Shown: positions 10,400 to 22,436, numbered from the stretch's first letter. The stretch: 64,000 nt of DNA from Spirometra erinaceieuropaei (GCA_902702965.1 CACRXP010000719.1:202287-266286); one strand, 5' to 3'. Translations and numbers: made by a program. The notes: generated from the letters alone by a model not told the origin.

Positions 10400-12064
10400 T
10401 AAACTTTTTGGTGATAGATCTAGTTTTAAGCGCTTTAATCTTTATTCCTTCTATTGCCAGGGAAAATTTGTGCTAGATGGTAATTTTAAAGTGTTGCGAA
10501 GTCATTTTTAAATGGATGACTGCAGTAGGAAGACATTAAGCGGCCCAGGAGGTAAGATATTTCCAAAATGGAAATGAGCAAGACGTAGTCAAATCGTCAA
10601 AACCCCGATTTCGCGTTGAATGCTCCATCATTGAAGTATCGACAACGCGCATGTTAGTCGAACAGAAGATCGTTTTCATTTTTTATTAGGCGAACCTGTC
10701 GAGACAGAGAGGACGATAGCAAGACGTTTTCAGGATAAGAATTCGGGGAGACAGTATCAGTAGGACAGTCCTTACAGTGACGGACTAGTAACAAACAGTG
10801 TGAAGGTCGGTGGAAGCTAGTGTGTTAGGTCATTTTATGGGCAGTCGAGACGTGAGGTGCATGCTTGCGTCTAGGTCATGTCAGTCGACAGCCAATAGCG
10901 TCGATACCGTGAAGCTATCGCCACGCCGTGAACCGAATCATGTGGAGCGTAGGTACTAAACTGCCGCATAAGTGAACTTTACGAATGAGCAGTTGAACTG
11001 GCGACTACGAAGACAGACTGTCACGAACCCATTGAATTGTAGGCGGCATTTCTTCCAGATTGCCTGGCAAGCTCTTCAAAAGGTCAGGTCTAAAATTACT
11101 CGTGAATCAAAGATGTCTTTCAAAACTCAAGGATACTCTTTCTTCAGACATATACTTTTAAGTCCAAATAAGTACAAAAATGCTACCGGTATGAATTCTG
11201 TGAAATAGATTTAAATTTAAGTGGGTACCCAAAAATCAACTAAAAATGCATACTATTTAGATAGTGCATTTTTACGGGATGCAGTTCTTCCAAGCAGCCG
11301 AAAACAAGCTCGTTTAGACAGCCGCATCCTTACATGCTTGGAATATCTTTGGATTATGATGGACGATGTTTAATATTACAATCCAACCTCAGCCGTCTTT
11401 GCTAATCGAAAACGCACTGTAGAATTCCGGTTGATATGTCATGATAAAGTCGGTCTACTGTAACAGGGAATTACAGCAACCGTGTGAACTTTTAGAAACG
11501 TCCACTACATTTTTCCCTTTACAGACAATACCCAAAGTCTTTAATCATTTAGATTGTTCCAAAGGAGCGCAAGCCTATAGTATCGTTATTGTCCAAATTT
11601 CTACCTTGACAAGAGCGCAACAATAGCTTTCATTTATTCTTGACGTTGCAGCTAGCGAAAGTGAGGCTACCTTTTCTGCTGCTATAAAGTCGATCGTATA
11701 TGAACACTCACGTACACGCACAATAAGTTAAGATGGTTGTTTTTAACGTTGTTTTGTCTGGTCGCCGTCCTTGTTTTCTCGCTAAGCGCATCTGGACGAC
11801 CTATTGGCTGATATTCCTCTAGGTCGTCTACGCCTCTGCCATAAATAAAAATCTCTGCAGTCAAATAAGGCGCGGATTAGAAAACACAAATTTTTGGGAA
11901 CTGATCTTTCAAGCGCCTCACTTGACTGTCAAAACTTAGTTGATAAAAGTTTGAGTAAGTCTTTTAGTGATTGTAAACTTACGTTATTACTTGATGCACA
12001 ACTCTCTCGTAGCAAATTTGTTTGAACAAAATTATATTTCTTTACATTTTTCTATTCTCTTCAG
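10400..12064. other. Intergenic or intronic; weak exon candidates
   Basis: Matched by about 56350-58010. It holds a partial foldback copy at about 10970-11450. On the minus strand near 11780-11860 a frame (GRGVDDLEEYQPIGRPDAL...) follows a TGCAG acceptor and is partly kept in the mirror (56560-56690). On the plus strand a frame starting about 11653 (SESEATFSAA) follows a TTGCAG acceptor and is also partly kept. Neither has a convincing donor, so I do not call them as exons. Confidence 0.4.
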
Positions 12065-15000
12065 AGTTCAAATGGAGGCTGTTGTCATCTTGCTACTGTT
12101 TCGTAAGAACAAGTTCCTTCGTTTACCCAATATTTATGACTCACTGTTTTTGTGCATATAATACTTTTACAAATTGTTACTTATTTGTGCGTAATTTTGC
12201 GATAGGTTGTCTTCATTTAATTAAATTACTAAATGACGGTTTACTATTTTCCGCCAGAGAGACACTATTGGTGCGAGTTAGAAAAAAGCGTGGATTCACA
12301 CTATAGCAAGTTTTACTGTCTAGTAACCTGTTAAATGTTAGAAACGAAAACTTAACAAACACTTCAGTTCCTATATAGCTCCAGGTTTTAAGAGCACGAC
12401 AGAGAAAGCTGAGCCTGATTTTATTTGAAAGATAAACATTAATATTGCTCCATAAAATGACTAACTGCTAACGCTTTATTTTTTACTTGATCTAGAAACG
12501 TGCCTTGCAGTTGATTACCGTGTAGGCGAACTCACAACATTTTACAGATTTGAATTCACGCCTCCGGTCACTAAGGTAGATTACATTTTTTGAATTTATA
12601 AATTGTCAGGCAAGCTACCTTGTGTTGCCAGGGTGATTACGATGTTAATTAAAAATTGCAAAATGACTTAAAGTTTAATCTATTTTAGGTTGCAACATCC
12701 TCTCCCGCTATAAAAAGTGGCGACTGCAAGAGAAAGGAGTTTTGTTACCAGATATTTAACGGTAAACCTTTCCAAATTAAAAATTCATATATAAATACAT
12801 CAGTAGTTTTAAACTGCCCGTACGCTTTTAGCAAGCAGAGGAGCGATAGTGCGTGGAACAATTTCCGAACCCGTTTCCGCCGTAATCTTCTATGTTCGAC
12901 AAAGTTCAACTCCTCGTGCCCTTGTCATTACCCGAAAAGACGCAGAGAATAAAGGTACGCTTGTGGATACTATGCACTTTATGGCCTAGCGAATAAGTTT
13001 CAAGTAACAAGGGGTGACACAAGAGTGACGGGACTTCGACCATTTTTGCAACATCTAGCTAAATAGTTCACAGACGCAAAATGTGAATTTAAATGTAAAA
13101 GCGCAGTGAATATTCTATCTCATGCGAGGTTAACCGTTATTTCAAAATGTGTGTCCCACCCGAAGAGACTACTTATGATTATAATTTTACTTACCATGTA
13201 GCATGATTCTAGGATATTACAACCACTTAAGACTTCTAGATGGGCTTTATTTTCGACTGCTTGCAGAATCTATATTCTGTAAAAAGACTACATATTTAAT
13301 AGGATTCTTCCTCATTGATTGTAGATGCTCTCATAAATACAAATCTATTTTATTGAAAAACAGCATAAAAATATTCTCTTGTGCGCTCCTTTGTTAGAAG
13401 ATAGCGTTTTCTGTAAATTTGGAAAATATTATCTTTCGGCTTTTAAAAAGCTTCTGATTGCGAAATCTAGGAACTCGAAATATTCATTCATATGACATCG
13501 TACCCCTGCATTTCATAATGTTGTTTGTAAAGTATACAATATGGCGAAATCTACCGCAAAATAAAATGAAATTCATATAGTATCTTCTCAGCAGAATATA
13601 AGATTCATGCTATTCCTGCCAGTTTGTAGTTTGGAAACCCTGAATGCAAGTGAACCGTCAGTTCGAGGCGAAAATTACTCGAGAATCTAAAGACGTTTTA
13701 AAACTATATTGCGCTGCTCCCCCAAGAATAAAATTTGAAGAAAAATCAATGGTCTTCAAAAGGGACATAACAATGATTATTATTATTATTCATCTCGTCT
13801 ACATAACAAATTTAATTTATAGTGACATCAGAAATCATATACGAAAAGTCATACTACTTATGCAGTCAATTTTTGCAAAATATATTATTTGCAGGCGGAA
13901 AAAACAGAATCGTTCAATAACTTTCATTCTGATATGACTGGAGTATCTCGGGATCTCGCTTCACTATCCTTAATATTACGACACTACTTAGGTAGACTTT
14001 TCAAATCGAAAACACGTTTCAGAATTTCGGCCAAGTTTTCATGATTTAGTCGACGTACTGGTCTAAATTTTCGATTGAGGAGGAGGTTAGACAGTGAATT
14101 AAGCTCAACTACGACACAGATTTTCATGTCTAGTATACAATGGTGGCAAGAGTTTCACATGTGTCTCCATGTGTCAAGATATCAGTAATCGTGTAAGTCA
14201 TGTACCGCTCGCAACAAATCAGGAAGTGAATCATTCTATTCACAATTTCGAAATTAAACCCGTTGGTTTTTCTACTGTCACCAGAACATCATGATCTATG
14301 CGCCTTTCTGTTTAGTTATTTAATGTGGCATATGCGATTAGTGGCAACGTTTTCCTTACATTTGCGTTTGCACTAGAACCGACACTTCCACGTGGCACGG
14401 TCGTTGACAAGACAGTGGATCTGGAGGCAGGATATCACTTTGAATACCTTGTCATTTTTAAGAATGAGGTCGAGGTACGCTAACATCTGCCGAGCTTTTA
14501 CCTCCCTATTTTAAAATCAACAGTAAATTTGCATTCTAAAATTGCTTCTGTTATTCAAATCACAAAGAAAATCGATGTCTCTGGAGGCGCAAAATTGGCG
14601 GGCGGCTCTACACCATCCCCAACTCTGGGTGTCTACAGCCCGCTCTGTACGTCTTTCCAAGTTTTTGGTGTGTCAAGTGCAAACTATTCATCAAACCTCA
14701 TCCGTTTTAATTACCTGGCATCATTTTTTTCATTCGCATTAATCCTGATACATAATGTGATCGGGACAGAAATAATCTTATTGTCGAGGTTTTTTATGAA
14801 TAACTGAAATAATATTACAAAACCCCTGTATAAAATGCAGATCGCAAGCCAATTTGCTTATTATTTATAGACCTTAAGGACCCTCGAAGTGGCCTCGTTA
14901 TACTGATCAGCGGATACATTGAAAAAACGCCAATGTCTGTCCAGCTGCAGTATGCAAACAGTGGAACCCAGACATTCACCTTTTACCCACGGGATGAATA

Positions 15001-15112
15001 TGGAGCTTACTACCGTGGTTACTCTATATCCGACTCCAGTGGCGTGGCTTCAGTAAACCCCCTGTGGTGGGTAACACTTGCCGGAATCTCTCTCCGTCTG
15101 CTTCAGGTGTGA
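12065..15112 (+). CDS. Host gene, five consecutive exons with matching phases (left copy)
   Basis: Exons: 12065-12102, 12839-12954, 14377-14474, 14568-14667, 14871-15112. Every intron begins GT and ends AG, with a strong acceptor and donor around exon 1 (CTCTTCAG, GTAAGA). Phases join without a break: exon 1 ends two bases into a codon, exon 2 supplies one and ends one in, exon 3 supplies two and ends in phase 0, exon 4 ends one in, exon 5 supplies two. Peptide landmarks are CCHLAT, GTISEPVSAVIFYVRQ, LEAGYHFEYLVIFKNEVE, SPTLGVYSPLCTSF and VQLQYANSGTQTFTFYP. The last exon ends at TGA 15110-15112 or is spliced at CAG/GTGTGA (15105/15106). Earlier exons are not found. The beta-rich, cysteine-poor character and the LEAG-YHFEYLV segment faintly recall PA14-type extracellular domains; that is a guess. 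Introns hold foldback copies. Confidence 0.75.
13160..14060. mobile_element. Foldback/MITE-like element copy in intron 2
   Basis: The 3' arm reads CGACACTACTTAGGTAGACTTTTCAAATCGAAAACACG...AATTTCGGCCAAGTTTTCATG, and the 5' side carries the inverted equivalents (GAAGAGACTACTTATG..., TTTTCGACTGCTTGCAGAATC). It matches the family at 20714-21695 with much divergence and lies within the intron between host exons 2 and 3. Mirror: about 54360-55260. Confidence 0.5.
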
Positions 15113-15412
15113 TCTGGCCGAAATGTCTACTTCAAGCAATGTTTCTAGTTCTTTTCTGTTGTAAATGAAAAACATTTTTCTTTGTCCACCGTCGATTGTC
15201 ATTTCATTTGGAGAGAATATTAGGTGCAAAAGGTCTTGGATGATTTGTTTGGGGAGATGATGGTACTGAGGTCCGTAGGTGAAGGATATCATAACTGTGT
15301 TATAAAAACTTGTAGTAAGTAAACGGTCAGGCCATATAAGGGCGCATGAATCATATTCACAGCAACGCGATGACCGTGCCGACATCGGGGATGAGACATT
15401 TGCCACCACCAT
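15050..15412 (-). other. Antisense open frame overlapping last host exon
   Basis: A 120-codon minus-strand frame is open in both arms (mirror 52867-53364, 165 codons) and contains YGPQYHHLPKQIIQDLL. It overlaps the last exon of the host gene on the other strand. I recognise no domain. The conserved openness could be a shadow of shared ancestry only, so I do not call it a gene. Confidence 0.2.
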
Positions 15413-15939
15413 GTGTGAGGTCTCAAAAACCTGAAATACCGTGCGACGTAAGGCGCCTAGACAAGAAATTACAGTGAAAACTTGAGGGACATTCTTTGCA
15501 AGGTTGACCCTGCGGTATCACGCACGAGTCATTGCACTCAAACAGTTGCGACATACGACTGACAGTTGGCTTTTTCGCTGAGAGGAGTACGAAGGTATTT
15601 TTTATCAGATTTATTAAGGGAAAGGTAGGCGAGCCTTTTTGAACTTTCTTTTGGTTGCAATAACATCATAACCGAGCAATTTATAAGGCAAGTGTCAAAG
15701 AAATTTAGGTAAGTAGTTACATACAACAAGCACTGGCTACCGGTAAAAAATTATCTGTGATTTCCTTCTTTGTCAAAATTGTACAATAACCAGTACGCAG
15801 TACTGAATGGACCAAGTAATATCGATGCAACCGTATATCCTTCTGCTGGAGATAAATGAAATTCAAGTAATGCTACTTAAATATAGGGAGTAGCATGCTA
15901 CGTAACGTAAAGCTTTCTGGGAGGGCGGTGCAGGGGAAA

Positions 15940-16215
15940 AATTTGTTAGATTCTGATGCCGTGGTGGCACTTATCCTCGTACTGATCCTGCTTCCTCTTA
16001 AATGTGTCGACGGATGGAGACATGACGACGTCCGCAGGCAGGGCATTCCATGCCTTTACCATTCTGTGGCTGAAGAGGAACCTCCTTGCGTCCAGTCTCG
16101 CCCCTGTCACACATAGTTTCAGAGGATGTCCTCTCAAGCTAGTAGAGGTGGCCAGGTCAAAGAAGTCGCCGGATGCGAGGCAGCAATCCTGACCCTGTAG
16201 TATTCCTTCACAGTG
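15940..16215 (-). pseudogene. C-terminal fragment of a CR1/Jockey-like non-LTR retrotransposon
   Basis: The frame reads ASGDFFDLATSTSLRGHPLK, then RLDARRFLFSHRMVKAWNAL and PADVVMSPSVDTFKRKQDQY. This is the typical end of the reverse-transcriptase polyprotein of CR1/Jockey-like elements (RGH-LK, R-D-R--FFS-R-V--WN-LP, F---LD). It begins abruptly near ILQGQD at about 16215, as expected for a 5'-truncated insertion. The mirror is at 52258-52482 (+). Confidence 0.75.
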
Positions 16216-16899
16216 CTGAAAATAGCTCAGTGCTATCCTGGTGTATATACCCAATATGCCTACAGCCCCGCCTAACATTAAGCGAACGGCATACGCCAGG
16301 ACAGCCTCCGTCAAATGGAAGCTGAAGATTTTGAAGCAACAGCTTTAGTGGACTTAGTAATTAAATACGCGAGAATGGGAATATCAGTAGACATTCCAGT
16401 TTGCGGTCTTCGGTCGACCAAATCATCACCAGCTCTGGAAGCTCGGATATTCGAGTGGCAGGGAAGAATCTGAGGTAACTGCGCAGTCCTAACAGATGCC
16501 TCGGCTGCAGTTGCGGCTACGTGTTGTATTATAACGACTGATTTATTCCAAACTGCCGTTTTGGGTTTACTCCGCGTGCGTCGTTAACGCGTGCTGCGTG
16601 TCGACCCTGAACCTTAGGTTGGAAACCTGCTGGCTGCCCAACCTCTATATTTAATGCCAAACAGTTCTACCTGAGACTGTAAAGACGGAATGCATTAATA
16701 CAAGAGGCAACAACGTCGCATACTTATTCTAATCACGGCACCGAGAAAGCCAATTCCTAGCTTGACGGCTGTGTACAAGGCTACAATTATCAGTGCACGA
16801 AATGGTCTTCTATAGAGTCTGGGTTTTTTGGCCTGCCGTTGAAGGATGCGTACCTGGAAACGGCAATTACTGATAGCCCGTTGCAAACAATGCGACCGG

Positions 16900-18115
16900 A
16901 CTCAAGTTACAATTAGAATGCAATCGTTTGGTTGCGTCTGACAATCAGGAGGCATTCGAGCGTAAAACATTAATGTTAGGTACTTACTGGGACAGTTCAT
17001 CAGAGTTAACGAGAAAGAAATATTTTCCAAGGTCTCAGTGGGATACTCTGCTACCCAAATGGTTCTTTTCTGACGTCTGTAGAAGGCGCACTTCGCAAAA
17101 ATGACCACCTAAGTGACAAAAAATTCTCCTATGACCTTCAATACCCCAGTAAGTTCAAATACATTATAAAGAAAAAGCATATAGAAAATATTCTATCTTG
17201 TGTTCATTTCGTAACAATTTACGTCTTCTACAAATTATATACCCTAAAAAGACGTGTTTCGGTTTTGGGAAGGTTTATAATTCATAGATGTTTTGGCAGA
17301 TTTTGAATAATTCATACTGATCCAATTGCGAAAACCCCCGCTCCCGATGCGATTCGAACCCACGATAGTAAGGCCTTAGTACGGCCAATACTCTAACGAC
17401 CTGAGCTACAAGGCCCCCGACGGATGGCGCAATTTTAATAACATTTGGATAAGGTTAACCGCCCAACCTACTGCAACGTCCGAAAGCCACCAAATCCGAT
17501 ACAGTAAGTTGACTGCCGAAGCAGGATTTTCTAAGAAACTGTAATATTTTTAATACTATGAAGTGCCTACCCGAATAACATCGTACATACACGTTTACTA
17601 GTATGCAGCTTGGTCCTTATCAAATGCACAACTTTATGGGTGCTATATGACTTCTCCCTTATAGCGAAAAGACGCGTGCGTTCATTTTTTGACGACATGT
17701 AAATGGCATAGAGTTTGGAAACCCAGAATACATGTGTAACAACAGGTCGAGTTTAAGATTATTCAGGAGTCCAGGACGTCTTCAAAAAGCCAATAGGACA
17801 CATTCTCCGAGTAGGAAATTTAAGGGAAGCATCATTTTCTACTAGATATATGCAAGAGAAAGTGTTTCTGTGTACGCTTTCTGCAACATGTTGGAGCCGA
17901 AAATCAGTGAGAAACAATTCATACTACTTAGGCGGTCCTTTTTATTGAGTGGACACTCTGCAGACGGCCCGAGGGAATCATGTTCAATGGCTAGCACCCT
18001 GAAGTGCCAGAAATACCTAGTGGCTTTGTTATGCACTTGTTAATATCACAATCCTACCAAGGTAGTCTTTTCTAATTGAAAACATATTTCAGAATTTTAG
18101 TTAACATTTCACAAG
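16900..18115. mobile_element. Old foldback copy interrupted by a tRNA-like sequence
   Basis: Two halves with the family's inverted arrangement (GACCACCTAAGTGAC..., ACGTCTTCTACAAATTATATACCC; and ...GCCGAAAATCAGTGAG, CATACTACTTAGGCGGTCC, AATTTTAGTTAACATTTCAC) flank a middle block of about 150-250 bp. That block contains the tRNA-like segment at 17336-17418. Mirror: about 50300-51550. Confidence 0.45.
17336..17418 (-). repeat. tRNA-like / SINE-head sequence with Pol III A and B boxes
   Basis: On the minus strand TAGCTCAGGTCG (A box, D-arm-like) is followed about 40 bases later by GGTTCGAATCG (B box, T-loop-like), and the T-loop TTCGAAT is intact. The sequence cannot be folded into a normal acceptor stem: the bases 5' of the D arm (GGCCTTG) do not pair with those 3' of the T arm (ATCGGGAGC), and the T stem has a mismatch. 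I therefore read it as a tRNA-derived repeat or decayed pseudogene rather than a tRNA gene. Confidence 0.5.
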
Positions 18116-18606
18116 ATATCACACTTCTTGAGTGCGTTGTATGCTGGAACCGTATAGGCAGCTGTACCAAACTTCAACTTTCGGCCACTGAATTAGGAGT
18201 GCGCATATCTGTGCTATGGTAAGGCGTATTCAATTGGCATATTCATTAATTTGAACAATTTATGAGCGGGACAAGCGCTTAGTAGACAAATAATATTTGG
18301 GCATCAATTCGGAGTCATGCAAAATAGTTGCTATCGATTATATGTATATGTGCGCCCTTCTGTCATATTTCCGACACCCACCTGCATACTTGTATATACA
18401 TTTCGCTTTCCAATGAGTCATTAGTCATTACTTCGTTTTAAACAATCATCAGCCTGCTCTTAATGCTTAATAGAAGCAGATGTTTCAGTCTGTCTTAGAA
18501 CTACGAACCCACGTGCTTGTTTCAACAATTTGAGTCATCCAATGTGAAAGGGGGGTCTAGTTTAGTGACCTAACCTAACTGAAAAGTGTACATTTGAATT
18601 GTCTTA

Positions 18607-19077
18607 TAGAAGACGCAGGCACGATCACTGGGACAGTAAATTTATTTGTCTGACCTTTCGAACTCGAACTGGAGTTCATCATCTGAGACTGCTTGAGTGC
18701 AGCAACGTGTGAACATTTATATGGCTGTTCCTTGCGGCAGGGGGGGACTTCGTCCGTGGCTAGGTAAGGTTTGCGCCGCCTGGTCCAAGATGGTCCCCCA
18801 GCGAGGTGACGCTGTTTTAACTTTGCGACGATGTGAGCTGCGGCACCTGGCTGCGTGGGCGGAGCGCGTGATAACACGCAGGCAAATCGATGTGTCTATT
18901 GATAGATTTGGTTCCCGACACCCACGCCTCCAACAGTTCTCGCCCTGTCTTGTTGCCGGCTCGCGCCAACATCCGCGTGTTAGCGAAGTCGGACTCATGG
19001 CCTTCCTCCAGCGTGTGAGTTGCGACTTGAGATAGTGGGTCGCCTTTTCGGACGGCCCGTTTGTGCTCAAGTATTCG
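18607..19077 (-). mobile_element. PLE-B inverted 3' segment (inverted pseudo-LTR)
   Basis: The minus strand reads the end of the PLE-B polyprotein and its 3' tail. Frames with one shift show EHKRAV, GNKTGRELLEAW and INRHIDL-equivalents, then the non-coding tail with a mutated hammerhead-like core (CAGATGA instead of CTGATGA, near 18683). It abuts the N-terminal coding part of the plus-strand PLE-B at about 19077, head to head. The join lies at a self-complementary stretch (TTTGTCGGCCGG), suggesting template switching or foldback priming. The same join is present in the right arm. Confidence 0.75.
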
Positions 19078-20713
19078 CTCTTACTTTGTCGGCCGGTAGC
19101 AACAGTTGTGATGAGCCGCGTTGATTACAACGAGAAGGCACAAGCTCTCCTGGACGACCAACAGTCCTACAGGTCCGCACTCGCCTCGCAGCCCAAATCG
19201 ATGATTGGCCAGCTGACAGGACTCTTAAGCCGACTCCGGCACAACAATGTAATCTCGCTTGACGAATGGCGCCAGACAAAACCAACCGATACGGCGTTGG
19301 CCAGGTTCTATGGACTACTAAAAATCCACAAACCCAACGTTCTTCTGCGGCCAATCGTTGCCCTGAAAGGCAGCCCCACATACAATTTAGCCAAATGGAT
19401 GTCCCAAAAACTCAATTTTCTCCAAGAGGGCTCTGTGACGTCCGTTAATTCGGCCTCCCAGTTCCTTGCCGACATTCGAGAAAAAACTATTCGACCCGAC
19501 TAAATCATGGTATCCTTAGACGTTGTCTCACTTTTCCCGTCCATCCCACCAGACTTGGCGCGTGACGTGCTACGCAAACGCCTCGAAGAAAAGTACGACG
19601 AAACGACAGGGCTGCTAAAGATCCAGCACCTAATGCAGCTCTTTGCATTCTGCAAACGAACCTTTTTCACCTTCGATGGCAGAACATACGAACATATCAA
19701 AGGAACACCCATGGGGTCCCCAATATCCAACCTAATTTCGGAATTGGTCCTACAAGAGCTGGAAAAGGTTGCTTTCATCCACTACAAACCTGCGTTTTGG
19801 TGCCGATACGTGGACGATACATTCGTCAGTATTGAAAAGGACAAGCTATCGGATTTTCAAGACTTACTTAACAGCATATTCCCCGAAATTCAGTTTACAA
19901 GAGAAGACGAGGATGACGAGAAACTGCCCTTTGTTGTCGTGCTCGTCACGCGTCAACCTGACGGTGAACTCAGCACTACAGTGTACAGAAAGGCGACCAA
20001 TACAACCCAGGTCCTCAATTATCATTGCAATCACCCATTGGTGCACAAACGGGGCTGTGTGAGGGTGCTTTTTGACCGTGTAAAAGCGCACTGTAGTGAG
20101 CCCGAAGGAAGGATGCAAGAACTACGGCATCTTCGGGACCAATTAACAAAGAGCGGCTACCCAAATAGTTTTATCGTCGCTGCATACGCATGCATCACGA
20201 CGGAGAAACGGAAGAGAGACATCAACAATTTGGCACTCCCTACCGTATATAAAGAATGTGTTCGAGGCTACAGAGCGCATTGCGTCAGAGCTAGGCGTGG
20301 GCATCGCTCATCATCCGGCGGCCATCATGCGTAGAAGGATCATGAAAATGAAGGATCGGCTGGACGCAGGTGAACAGTCGGGCGAAGTCTATCAAATCCC
20401 GTGCCAAAACTGTCCTTGCCACAACACAGGCCAGGCGGGACGACGTCTCAGCTCACGAATACTTGAGCACAAACGGGCCGTCCGAAAAGGCGACCTACTA
20501 TCTCAAGTCGCCACTCACACGCTGGAGCAAGGCCATGAGTTCGACTTCGCAACACGCGGATGTTGGCGCGAGCCGGCAACAAGACAGGGCGAGAACTGTT
20601 GGAGGCTTGGGTGTCGGGAGCCAACTCTATCAACAGACACATCGATTTGCCTGCGTATTATCACGCGATCCGCCCCCGCAGCCAGGTGGCGCAGGTCACA
20701 TAATCGCAAATTA
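19078..20713 (+). pseudogene. PLE-B body: reverse transcriptase and GIY-YIG domain, broken (left copy)
   Basis: The N-terminus is truncated, so the frame enters at TVVMSRVDYNEKAQ. RT motifs: motif A SLDVVSLFPSIP (19513-19548), motif B GTPMGSPISN (about 19702), motif C YVDDTF (about 19807-19824), then LPFVVVLV where the family normally has LPFLDVLV. Breaks: an in-frame TAA at 19501-19503 just before motif A; a frameshift near 20245 at LPTVYKE, shared with the right arm; and a one-base loss near 20552 that disrupts EFDFAN. The GIY-YIG remnant (VYQIPCQNCPCHNTGQAGRR) has lost the tyrosine and threonine of the usual YTGQTGR. The tail is split from the body by the foldback element at 20714-21695. 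Confidence 0.82.
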
Positions 20714-21695
20714 GATGTGCTAACACATGAAATGTCAGCCAAAATTTCGAAATGCGCTTTCGTTTCGAAAAGATTAAGTAAGCAGTGTTGTAAAACTAAT
20801 TATGATGAAGCATTATGCTATGATGATCCAGTTACTTCAGGGTGTCGGCTTTCGAAGAAATTATTTTTGGCTGCATGCAAGATCTGTACTCTGAAAAAAA
20901 TGACTACTTATGTATTATGCAATTTTCTCATTGATTTTCGATGCCCTTGAAAATGCAATTATATTTCATGGAAAACAGGCATAAAATATGCAATCTTTTA
21001 CATATTTGGTAGCAAATCACGTCTTCATTCAATTTCCTACTCAAAAGAAGTGTATATATTTGTTTTAAAAAAAGTTTCTAATTTTGAGATTTTTTAATAT
21101 CGTTAAATGGCCGTTCATGAAACGTCATGTATCTGCATTTACGAATGTGGCTTGTAAAGTTAACAATATTGCTAAAATCCAATGCTTACTTTCATGAACC
21201 TCACATGGTCTCCTCGTAATACCGTAGAGAAATGCATGGTTTTCCGTACACGGAAAATGTACAGCTTGCAGTTTCGAAACCCTGAATGCAAGTGTAACAG
21301 CAGCTCGGGTTCAAAATTATTCGGGAATTAGATAAGTTTTTTAAAACCGAATAATACTCTTCTTTTGAGTATGACATTGGAAGAAGACGTGATTTTCTAC
21401 CGAATAGGTAAAATAATGAATATTTTTATGCATGTTTTCCATGAAATATAATTGAATTTTCAAGGACATCGAATTTAAGGAGAAAATTGCATACTATTTA
21501 TGTAGTTATTTTTTGCAGAGTATACATCTTGCATGCAGCCGAAAATAAGTTCCTTCGAAAGCCAACACCCCAGGACACGGGAGCATTATAGATTTTTGTT
21601 GCATCATGATTATTTTTACAACACAACTCAATTTATCTTTTCGAAACGAGAACGCATTTCGAAATTTTGGTTGACATTTCATGAGTTAGTACATC
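20714..21695. mobile_element. Foldback/MITE-like element nested in PLE-B (left copy)
   Basis: A 982-bp element with no coding capacity. Its two arms are inverted repeats of roughly 350-400 bp around a unique centre of about 280 bp; the ends read GATGTGCTAAC.CATGAAATG and its reverse complement. It starts right after a TA (20712-20713), and in the right arm both flanks are TA, fitting a TA target duplication of the Tc1/mariner kind. It interrupts the 3' part of PLE-B, whose sequence resumes at 21696. Confidence 0.8.
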
Positions 21696-21925
21696 TGCTG
21701 TACAAAAGGCGTCACCACGCCGGGGGACCTTCGTGGACCAGTCGGCACAAACCTTACCTATCCACGGACGTACTCCCCCCCGCTGCAAGGAACAGCGATA
21801 TAAATATTCACACGTTGCAGCACTTAAGCAGTCTCTGATGATGAACTCCATTTCGAGTTCGAAAGCTCACGCAAATAAATCTACTGTACCAGTGATCGTG
21901 CCTGCGTCTTCTTTAAAACACGAAT
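21696..21925 (+). mobile_element. PLE-B 3' tail (left copy)
   Basis: Resumption of PLE-B after the foldback insertion (GGCGTCACCACGCCGGGGGACC...). It runs through the hammerhead-like core to the end ...GTGATCGTGCCTGCGTCTTCT, which is also the end of the inverted segment at 18607. This gives the 3' boundary of the element. Confidence 0.7.
21835..21864 (+). ncRNA. Hammerhead-ribozyme-like core in PLE-B tail (left)
   Basis: CTGATGA at 21835-21841, one unpaired T, a 6-bp stem GAACTC / GAGTTC with loop CATTTC, then GAAA at 21861-21864. The arrangement is the same as in PLE-A but with a different stem II sequence, which supports conservation of structure rather than sequence. Stems I and III are not resolved. 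Confidence 0.55.
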
Positions 21926-22341
21926 CTGGGATGCGCATATTCTGTTCCATTTGTATTGTCTCTTTTTTGAGCAATTGTGACGACGGACCGTATCAGTAAT
22001 GCATTTGAAGAACTAGATAAGGAATATTTCCAACAGCGATAGGCCACTTTGAAAGGGAAAGAGATCACTCACATCAGCCTACGTGCTTTTCTTGTCTTTA
22101 CGTTCTTACCATAGCGCGTGCAGGTAAAACTAGTTCTATATGCTTCTGTACATTCTATGATTTGTTTTTAGTCACCAAATTTATGTTGGAAAATTGTTCC
22201 GTAGGCATTTAAAATTTCCTCTTATCTTGAATCCGGGCGTGCCAATGGTAGTTAACGTGGATCTTTAACCAGTAACTTTGAGGACGTGTTTGCCTTGAAT
22301 GTCTTCCTTTTATTCAGGGCCCAAGTAATAGTAGGGCTAAC

Positions 22342-22382
<41 letters not shown>

Positions 22383-22436
22383 AATTAATAGAAGTAGTGG
22401 TAGAAGTAGTAGTAACAGTAATGGTAGTAGTAGTAG
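22342..22436 (+). repeat. (AGT)n microsatellite, left arm
   Basis: About 95 bp of AGT/GTA units with scattered changes. The mirror at 45997-46196 is about twice as long. The long valine-rich frames across both are products of the repeat. Confidence 0.95.

Noticed and set aside
17336..17418. Functional tRNA gene
   Set aside because: A and B boxes are present, but the acceptor ends do not pair and the T stem has a mismatch in both arms.
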